6,585 nucleotides of DNA from an uncultured Collinsella sp. (GTDB taxonomy: Bacteria > Actinomycetota > Coriobacteriia > Coriobacteriales > Coriobacteriaceae): contig USFU01000095.1 of assembly GCA_900554135.1 (NCBI GenBank), positions 1 to 6,585 on the forward strand. The letters run 5' to 3'. Position 1 is the first letter of the stretch, and each line of letters begins with the position of its first letter. This document shows positions 5,929-6,585 of the stretch, piece after piece. The notes under the pieces were generated by a model. The model was not told the DNA's origin, made no database searches, and saw only the letters and a program-made list of their open reading frames with translations. A program made the position numbers and the translations under genes.

Positions 5929-6441
5929 ATGGCTGCTGCCACTCAACCCAAGGGAAGCGTTTCGTCCGGCTCCATCAAACCGGTGACGCGCAAGGCCGTT
6001 CGTTGTCAGCGCGAAGTCGCCTGGCTGGTCACGCAAGCGGCCGGTAAGCTCGTCGCCACCACCGACGACGTCAACGCGCCCACGCCCAGCTTTGTACTGG
6101 CGGCGGCATTGTCGTACACCCGTGAGCAAGAGCAGGCCGCTCAGGACCGTGGCGCCGCGATTGACTACGAGGCCATCATGGGCCCCGACCTTGCGAGCTT
6201 TTGTGCGGCTGCGGGGCTGCCCGCGGCACCAAACGCGCTTTCGGACGCGGGTTACATGTTCACGCTCTCGGGCGCGGACCTCATCCGCGACCTCTACGCC
6301 TACTGCGGCGACCTGGGCGAGCACACGGAAAACGCGGCGCAGGTCAAACCTGGCTATGCGATCAAGCTCGCGCTGCGGTTGTTCCTGCTGGACGACGCCG
6401 CTGGCAACGGCGCTACCTCCGCAGGCAACGCCTCCGCATAA
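5929..6441 (+). CDS. Hypothetical protein, 170 aa
   Basis: I do not recognise this family. The ATG at 5929 follows GGGAGG (5918-5923) with a 5-nt gap, which fixes the start although the frame is open back to 5740. The N-terminal 20 residues are Ser/Thr/Ala-rich with several Lys, probably disordered. Residues 22-70 and 115-155 look helical. Two Cys are near the middle and later part (C92, C126), one in the N-terminal part (C26), with no CxxC pair. There is no signal peptide or membrane segment; the hydrophobic runs (about 54-62 and 144-154) are short and interrupted, so it is probably cytoplasmic. The C-terminal tail is Ala/Gly/Asn/Ser-rich and low in complexity. The gene stands alone between the divergent region and a strong terminator. 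Its high GC and codon style match the flanks of the window rather than the SipW-type genes. Confidence 0.75.
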   Translation: MAAATQPKGSVSSGSIKPVTRKAVRCQREVAWLVTQAAGKLVATTDDVNAPTPSFVLAAALSYTREQEQAAQDRGAAIDYEAIMGPDLASFCAAAGLPAAPNALSDAGYMFTLSGADLIRDLYAYCGDLGEHTENAAQVKPGYAIKLALRLFLLDDAAGNGATSAGNASA

Positions 6442-6442
6442 C

Positions 6443-6482
6443 AAAAGCGCCGGGCCGGAAAATCGATTCCGGCCCGGCGCTT
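6443..6482. terminator. Strong, probably bidirectional terminator between convergent genes
   Basis: A perfect 16-bp stem (6445-6460 with 6467-6482) closes a 6-nt loop. On the plus strand it is followed by the T-rich TTGTTCGTTCT stretch (overlapping the stem end), on the minus strand by TTTT (6446-6443). It lies just after the 5929-6441 gene and just beyond the stop of the leftward gene ending at 6490, serving both. Confidence 0.9.
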
Positions 6483-6489
6483 GTTCGTT

Positions 6490-6585
6490 CTACTTGTCCC
6501 CGTCCCCTGCGGGCGAGTTCTTTTGGTTGCGACGGTTACTCCAGGTCACGTTGTGTTCCTTGTAGTAATCGGGTGCCTCGTTGCC
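6490..6585 (-). CDS. C-terminal tail of an unidentified gene (5' part outside window)
   Basis: On the minus strand the frame is open from the window edge to TAG (6492-6490), giving 31 residues that include YYKEHNVTWSNRRNQK followed by a Gly/Asp/Lys tail. The shared terminator lies directly after the stop codon, which supports a real gene end. The sequence is too short to identify; the basic, polar composition suggests a hydrophilic tail. Confidence 0.6.
   Translation of the reverse strand, partial: GNEAPDYYKEHNVTWSNRRNQKNSPAGDGDK

Noticed and set aside
5866..6444. Minus-strand open frame opposite the 5929-6441 gene
   Set aside because: It is an antisense GC-driven shadow ending at the terminator, with Arg/Gly/Val-rich sequence and no start signal.

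Overview
The window is bacterial, GC-rich at both ends and closer to balanced in the middle, with strong Shine-Dalgarno sites and long GC-rich intrinsic terminators. Three things point to the Coriobacteriia (Collinsella-like gut Actinomycetota): a large AAA+/DUF4143 ATPase, tandem SipW-type signal-peptide proteins, and the codon and GC style. This assignment is an inference from gene style; no rRNA or marker gene is present.

Layout from left to right. (1) 1-681 (+): 3' part of a DUF5710-domain protein with a split four-cysteine zinc site. (2) 689-770: four identical copies of the 13-bp palindrome CTCGAAAATCGAG at an exact 23-bp period, filling most of the 118-bp gap before the next gene. (3) 800-2098 (+): AAA+ ATPase with a C-terminal DUF4143/nuclease-like domain. 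(4) 2153-2434 (-): small cysteine-rich zinc-ribbon protein, converging on the ATPase gene. (5) 2493-2549: a long imperfect hairpin. (6) 2553-3635 (-): HNH endonuclease with an N-terminal region that may be SRA/PUA-like, a candidate McrA-type restriction enzyme. (7) 3697-3729: terminator. (8) 3758-4702 and 4773-5549 (-): tandem secreted proteins with SipW-dependent-type signal peptides (TasA/CalY-like), separated by an intrinsic terminator; the distal gene starts with TTG. (9) 5550-5928: divergent regulatory region. (10) 5929-6441 (+): small unrecognised protein. (11) 6443-6482: perfect 16-bp-stem terminator, probably bidirectional. (12) 6490-6585 (-): C-terminal tail of another gene that leaves the window.

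The two SipW-type genes probably form one operon, transcribed leftward from the 5550-5928 region, with the internal terminator lowering expression of the distal gene. The HNH and zinc-ribbon genes may be a second leftward unit. The ATPase appears to be a single gene under its own palindrome array. The most unusual element is that array: its regular period, identical cores and position directly before an ATPase start suggest a multi-site operator or another protein-binding or structural element dedicated to that gene.
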